Source of the DNA: Dehalococcoidia bacterium
Lineage (GTDB): Bacteria; Chloroflexota; Dehalococcoidia; UBA2247
DNA: 10,159 nt
NCBI GenBank assembly: GCA_021159955.1
Contig: JAGHDJ010000058.1
Coordinates: forward strand, 1 to 10,159
Direction: 5' to 3'
Shown piece by piece: positions 6,829 through 10,159 of the stretch (position 1 is its first letter; every line of letters begins with the position of its first letter). The notes under the pieces are model-generated. The model worked only from the letters and a program-made list of their open reading frames with translations. It was not told the DNA's origin and did no database searches. The translations under genes were made by a program, and so were the position numbers.

Positions 6829-7014
6829 TCAATCATCACAGTAAAACCCCAACCTCAAAGCTCCGGGACCCTGATGAACTTCAGTCACCAATGAGGCATC
6901 TGAGAGATACATCTCAGCACATTGAAACCTTGAAAGAATGAGCTTCCTCAATTCCTCTGCCTCATCTAGAGCATTACCCTGAGTTATCACCACGTGCAAC
7001 CTGCGCCCCCCCAC
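6829..7014 (-). CDS. C-terminal fragment of the frameshifted DegV gene
   Basis: These 61 residues are the end of a DegV protein: 'GGRRLHVVITQGNA' aligns with 'GDRKLHVGVTIGDV' of the neighbouring intact copy, and 'HQGPGALRLGFYCDD' is the family C-terminus with its conserved His. It is out of frame by one base with the N-terminal piece, which it overlaps at 6987-7014. The GTG opening the frame lies just before the G-run, has no convincing ribosome binding site, and is unlikely to be a true start. It should be read together with the upstream piece as one gene of about 288 residues. Confidence 0.75.
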   Translation of the reverse strand: MGGRRLHVVITQGNALDEAEELRKLILSRFQCAEMYLSDASLVTEVHQGPGALRLGFYCDD

Positions 7015-7694
7015 CCTTCCTCAAGTACCTCTACAACTTTCCTGTTTCCCATAGACTTGGTCCTTAACCTTGCCACAGGAACCATAACCCCTTCCGTATG
7101 AATGCCCAATTCCAGAAGAGGCTTTAATGACAGAGCAGTTTCACCCCAAATATTAGCCTTGCCCATCCTGCCCCCTACTTTCAGATGGTAAAGGGTATTG
7201 AGAAGATAAAACAACGTTACCTTCTTTATCATCCCATCAGCAACTCTCAATACTTCCTGATATGGCTTCCCCTCAGACGCCGCTCTAGCCGCTTCCAGAA
7301 CAACAAACATCAGAGCTCCATGTTCATTGTAAGAATCAACCACCTCAATAGTAGCGAAAGGATATTCCTCCCGAATTATATCTCTAGCCTGTAACGCAAT
7401 CTTATACGTAGTGCTAATTCCAGATGACATAGTAATGCATAGAATCTGCTTCGACTCCTCGCACAGCTTTCTGAATACCTCCAGATAAGCACCAACAGAG
7501 GGGGCTGAAGTCTTAGGATGCTCTCTCTCATTCTCAAACCAGGTATAGAACTGTTCCTTGTCCACTTCCGTTTCCAAGTAATCCTTACCATCCATTATGA
7601 TATGCATCGGTATTACAGAAACACCATACTCCTCTGCCATGTCTTCGGGTAGCGAAGAGACAGTATCAGTCACAATAGCTATCCCGTTACACAT
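6987..7694 (-). CDS. DegV family protein, frameshifted (N-terminal and middle part)
   Basis: This second FakB-like DegV gene is paralogous to the one downstream: 'AIVTDTVSSLPEDMA' at the N-terminus, 'KTSAPSVGAYLE' (61-72), 'ITMSSGISTTYK' (87-98) and a 'VGGRMGKANIW' loop. The reading frame loses homology after 'VVEVLEE' and ends in an unrelated 'GWGGAGCTW' tail at a run of seven G (minus strand, 7012-7006). One added base there, or one missing base just before it, rejoins the C-terminal piece and gives 288 residues, the expected length. The ATG follows an in-frame stop. The nearest AAGGTG is 13 bases upstream, which is rather far. It lies 51 bases after the LeuD-type gene. Sequencing error, true mutation and slippage at the G-run all remain open. 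Confidence 0.82.
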   Translation of the reverse strand: MCNGIAIVTDTVSSLPEDMAEEYGVSVIPMHIIMDGKDYLETEVDKEQFYTWFENEREHPKTSAPSVGAYLEVFRKLCEESKQILCITMSSGISTTYKIALQARDIIREEYPFATIEVVDSYNEHGALMFVVLEAARAASEGKPYQEVLRVADGMIKKVTLFYLLNTLYHLKVGGRMGKANIWGETALSLKPLLELGIHTEGVMVPVARLRTKSMGNRKVVEVLEEGWGGAGCTW

Positions 7695-7745
7695 AACAAA
7701 TTACAAACACCTTTTTAGTATCCTCCCTGAATACCACCGATAACT

Positions 7746-8246
7746 TTAAACACTAACAACAAAATCGCCATGTTTCTTGATATATGGCAACAAGCCACCT
7801 TCGCCGAGAATCTCTATCATCACCCCCGGAAACTTGTTAAACTCGAGGTGAAAACCTTTAGTAACATCCTCAATAGTGCCTTTTGCCATGTCTATTATCA
7901 ATTCGTCCTCCGCATCAATGTTCTCAGTGTCACATATGAGCACAGGAAGTCCAATATTGATAGCATTCCGGAAGAATATACGCGCCACCGACTCAACAAG
8001 AACAGCTCCAATACCAACAGTCTTAATAACCAGGGGTGCGTGCTCACGACTGGAACCTAACCCAAAATTCCTGCCGGCAACAATGAAGTCTCCCTGTTTG
8101 ACATCTAAAACAAGATTTGGGGCAACATCCTCCAGAGTATGCCGAGCCAGTTCAGGAACATTACTCCTCAAATGAAAAAATCGCCCCGGTATTATGTGAT
8201 CTGTGGAGATATCATCTCCTAATTTAAATACTCTGCCCTTCAGCAT
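7746..8246 (-). CDS. LeuD/HacB-type hydro-lyase small subunit (3-isopropylmalate dehydratase family)
   Basis: This is the swivelling-domain subunit of a two-part aconitase-superfamily enzyme; the partner is encoded 28 bases upstream. The 166 residues match the short archaeal-type LeuD. Family motifs are 'DDISTDHIIPGRFF' (11-24) and 'GRNFGLGSSREHAP' (58-71), whose SSRE segment binds the substrate carboxylate. The substrate-recognition loop reads 'GRFFHLRSN' (21-29) rather than the RYLxT-type loop common in isopropylmalate and homoaconitate enzymes, and the usual FGCGSS is FGLGSS. The substrate therefore cannot be read with confidence: isopropylmalate, homoaconitate, dimethylmalate or another 2-hydroxy-dicarboxylate are all possible. 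AGGAAG and AAGG just upstream support the ATG. Confidence 0.85.
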   Translation of the reverse strand: MLKGRVFKLGDDISTDHIIPGRFFHLRSNVPELARHTLEDVAPNLVLDVKQGDFIVAGRNFGLGSSREHAPLVIKTVGIGAVLVESVARIFFRNAINIGLPVLICDTENIDAEDELIIDMAKGTIEDVTKGFHLEFNKFPGVMIEILGEGGLLPYIKKHGDFVVSV

Positions 8247-8274
8247 TGCCTTCTCTTCCTATCTCACCAACATA

Positions 8275-9528
8275 TTATAGAAAATCCCTGGGGTCAGTTA
8301 TCTCTCCCTTGATAGCAGAAACTGCTGCCGTAGCGGGACTGCCCAGATAGATAAAACTATTCGGATTACCCATGCGCCCCTTAAAATTACGATTGGCAGT
8401 TGAAAGACATGTCTCCCCATCCGCCAGAACACCCTGATGAACACCCACGCAAGCAGCACATCCTGGTGGCATAATCGCCGCTCCTGCCCGCACTAATACC
8501 TGGATATATCCTTCATCCATAGCATCCTGAAATACCCCTTTAGAAGCAGGTGCCACTATCAACCTCGTATCGGGATGCCTCTTGTTATCTTTCAAGATGC
8601 CTGCAACTATCGCCAAGTCGTCAAGCCGTCCATTAGTACAGGTGCCAATAAAGACCTGATCTATTTTCGTACCAATTAAATCCGTCACAGGAGCAGTGTT
8701 ATCCACAGTATGGGGCTTGGAAATGGTAGGCGCAAGGCTACCAGCATCAATTTTGATACATCTTTTATAAACAGCCCCTTCATCCGGCTGTAGAGGGCAA
8801 TATTCTTCACCGCGCCCACAAGCATCAAGGTATTCTCTAGTTACACCATCAGAAGCAAAAAGCCCTACCTTTGCCCCCGTCTCCACTGCCATATTAGCTA
8901 TGGTAAAACGCTCCGACATATTCATTTGCCGCACAGTAGAACCGCTAAATTCCAGTGCATCGTAGGTAGCGCCATCGGCATCTAACTCTCCGATGAGATG
9001 GAGTATCAAATCTTTAGCATACACTCCCTTAACAAAACTACCCTCAATTATTATCTTGACAGTCTCAGGTACCAGCAGCCACGTTTTACCCAGAGCCATT
9101 GCAATCGCTATATCGGTAGAACCCATCCCTGTAGCAAATGCCCCAACAGCACCACCGGTAACAGTGTGGGAGTCAGCTCCAACAACCACTTGCCCGGGAA
9201 TAGCGAACGACTCTGCTACAATCTGATGACAGACTCCATCACCAATATCAGAGAGCACAGCGCCCTTCTCTCGAGCAAAGCTGCGGAGCAATACATGGTC
9301 ATTGGAGAGCTCGCGCTTGGGGCTGGGAGCAGCATGATCTAAAAACAATATGGTACGTTCAGGATTGGACAGATGAGTAAAACCACCAGCTTCAAACTGC
9401 CTCACAGTCAGCGGACCAGTGCCATCCTGAGCAAAAGCTAGTCCCACCCGGGCAACTACTATCTCTCCAGCTCGAGCATCAGTCCCTGAATTCTCGCTCA
9501 ATATCTTTTCTGCTAATGTTTTAGCCAT
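8275..9528 (-). CDS. LeuC/HacA-type hydro-lyase large subunit, [4Fe-4S] (3-isopropylmalate dehydratase family)
   Basis: This is the catalytic large subunit of an aconitase-superfamily isomerase, 417 residues long as in archaeal-type LeuC. The three cysteines that ligate the iron-sulfur cluster are Cys297 in 'IGTCTNGR' and Cys357 and Cys360 in 'PPGCAACVG'. Other family segments are 'LFLDHAAPSP' (61-70), 'VVGADSHTVTGG' (115-126) and 'NRNFKGRMG' (379-387). With the small subunit it would move a hydroxyl group between adjacent carbons of a dicarboxylic acid through a dehydrated intermediate. No leuA or leuB lies in the window, and the upstream neighbour is a carboxyltransferase, so a leucine role is not established. 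DmdA-type dimethylmalate dehydratase and homoaconitase are the alternatives. The ATG has only a weak GGA about 8 bases upstream. Confidence 0.9.
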   Translation of the reverse strand: MAKTLAEKILSENSGTDARAGEIVVARVGLAFAQDGTGPLTVRQFEAGGFTHLSNPERTILFLDHAAPSPKRELSNDHVLLRSFAREKGAVLSDIGDGVCHQIVAESFAIPGQVVVGADSHTVTGGAVGAFATGMGSTDIAIAMALGKTWLLVPETVKIIIEGSFVKGVYAKDLILHLIGELDADGATYDALEFSGSTVRQMNMSERFTIANMAVETGAKVGLFASDGVTREYLDACGRGEEYCPLQPDEGAVYKRCIKIDAGSLAPTISKPHTVDNTAPVTDLIGTKIDQVFIGTCTNGRLDDLAIVAGILKDNKRHPDTRLIVAPASKGVFQDAMDEGYIQVLVRAGAAIMPPGCAACVGVHQGVLADGETCLSTANRNFKGRMGNPNSFIYLGSPATAAVSAIKGEITDPRDFL

Positions 9529-9563
9529 AATAAATCCATCTATCCTCTATCAATGTTAACCAT

Positions 9564-10159
9564 TTATAATGGAATGTTGCCATGTTTCTTCGGCGGTCTC
9601 CACTGTCGTTTGTTACGCAAAATTCGCAAGGCATCAACTATTCTAATCCTGCTATCACTCGGTTTGATAACGGCATCTACTAACCCCCTGCCGGCAGCAA
9701 TATACGGATTGGCAAAGTGCTGCCGATATTCCTCAGCTTTCTCTATAAGCTTTGAACCAGGGTCACTGGCTTTCTTTATTTCCCAGTGATGAACAATAGC
9801 AGCAGCCCCATCAGCACCCATAACTGCAATCTCTGCCGTAGGCCAAGCCAATACATAATCCATACCCATTTCCCTGGCAGCCATAGCAATATAGGCTCCA
9901 CCATAACTTTTGCGGATAACTAACGTAATCTTAGGCACCGTAGCCTCTGCATAAGCCCACAGCACCTTGGCTCCATGCCTTATTATCCCGGCATGTTCCT
10001 GCCCTTTGCCAGGCAGGTAACCAGGAATATCCGTAATAGTTATCAGGGGAATATTAAAGCAATCGCAGAAACGTATGAATCTGGCAGCTTTATCTGATGC
10101 ATCGACATCCAGACAACCGGCAAGATGCAAGGGCTGGTTAGCAATAATGCCAACTGTCC
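9564..10159 (-). CDS. Acyl-CoA carboxylase carboxyltransferase subunit, propionyl-CoA carboxylase beta type (partial)
   Basis: This is the C-terminal part, about 198 residues, of a biotin-dependent carboxyltransferase; the start lies beyond the window. The frame runs open to the last base and begins with 'VGIIANQPLHLAGCLD', the opening of the C-terminal crotonase-like domain, so the TTG at 10130 is not a start. Further family segments are 'GIIRHGAKVLWAYAEATVPK', 'RKSYGGAYIAM', 'WPTAEIAVMGADGA' and the classic end 'PPKKHGNIPL'. The family moves CO2 between carboxybiotin and propionyl-, acetyl- or methylmalonyl-CoA. Propionyl-CoA carboxylase beta or methylmalonyl-CoA decarboxylase alpha fit best, and the visible part does not decide between them. 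About 300 N-terminal residues are missing. It ends 35 bases before the LeuC-type gene, so it may be cotranscribed with it. Confidence 0.93.
   Translation of the reverse strand, partial: TVGIIANQPLHLAGCLDVDASDKAARFIRFCDCFNIPLITITDIPGYLPGKGQEHAGIIRHGAKVLWAYAEATVPKITLVIRKSYGGAYIAMAAREMGMDYVLAWPTAEIAVMGADGAAAIVHHWEIKKASDPGSKLIEKAEEYRQHFANPYIAAGRGLVDAVIKPSDSRIRIVDALRILRNKRQWRPPKKHGNIPL

Noticed and set aside
10128..10130. TTG at 10130 as the start of the carboxyltransferase
   Set aside because: The frame stays open to the window end and the residues before it (VGIIANQP) are conserved in the family, so the gene is cut by the window edge.

Overview
The window is a typical low-to-moderate GC bacterial chromosome segment, about 46-48% GC by eye, with dense coding and short gaps. 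It holds two convergent gene blocks. I see no mobile elements, CRISPR arrays, tRNA or rRNA genes. The protein set suggests an anaerobic Chloroflexota lineage, most plausibly Dehalococcoidia: a fatty-acid operon with MaoC-type dehydratase halves, DegV paralogues, a two-subunit archaeal-like LeuC/LeuD-type hydro-lyase and a biotin-dependent carboxyltransferase. That placement is inference from gene content and has not been tested.

Plus strand, 80-5836. recF (recombination mediator, TTG start) comes first. A 194-base gap follows, carrying a good sigma-70-like promoter (TTGACA, 18 bases, TACAAT). Then comes a compact fatty-acid and phospholipid operon: a MaoC/FAS1-type dehydratase half without the catalytic motif, a second MaoC half with it (the two overlap by ATGA), plsX, acpP, a 206-base non-coding stretch with potential RNA structure, fabF and fabG. 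Together these supply the carrier protein, condensing enzyme, ketoreductase and probable dehydratase of type II fatty-acid elongation, plus the acyl-ACP:phosphate acyltransferase that feeds phosphatidic acid synthesis. FabD, FabH and enoyl reductase are not in this window.

Minus strand, 10159 down to 5868. The block reads: C-terminal part of a propionyl-CoA carboxylase beta-type carboxyltransferase (cut by the window edge), LeuC-type large subunit, LeuD-type small subunit, a DegV-family gene broken by a one-base frameshift at a G7 run, and a second, intact DegV gene. Gaps are 28-85 bases, so they may form one operon whose promoter lies outside the window. DegV proteins bind fatty acids (FakB in Firmicutes), so two of them facing a plsX/fab operon suggests shared acyl-phosphate chemistry, although no fakA kinase is visible here.

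The points most worth a second look are the HadAB-like split dehydratase in place of FabZ, the structured acpP-fabF spacer, the frameshifted DegV, the unusual FabF motifs, and the uncertain substrate of the LeuCD-like pair.
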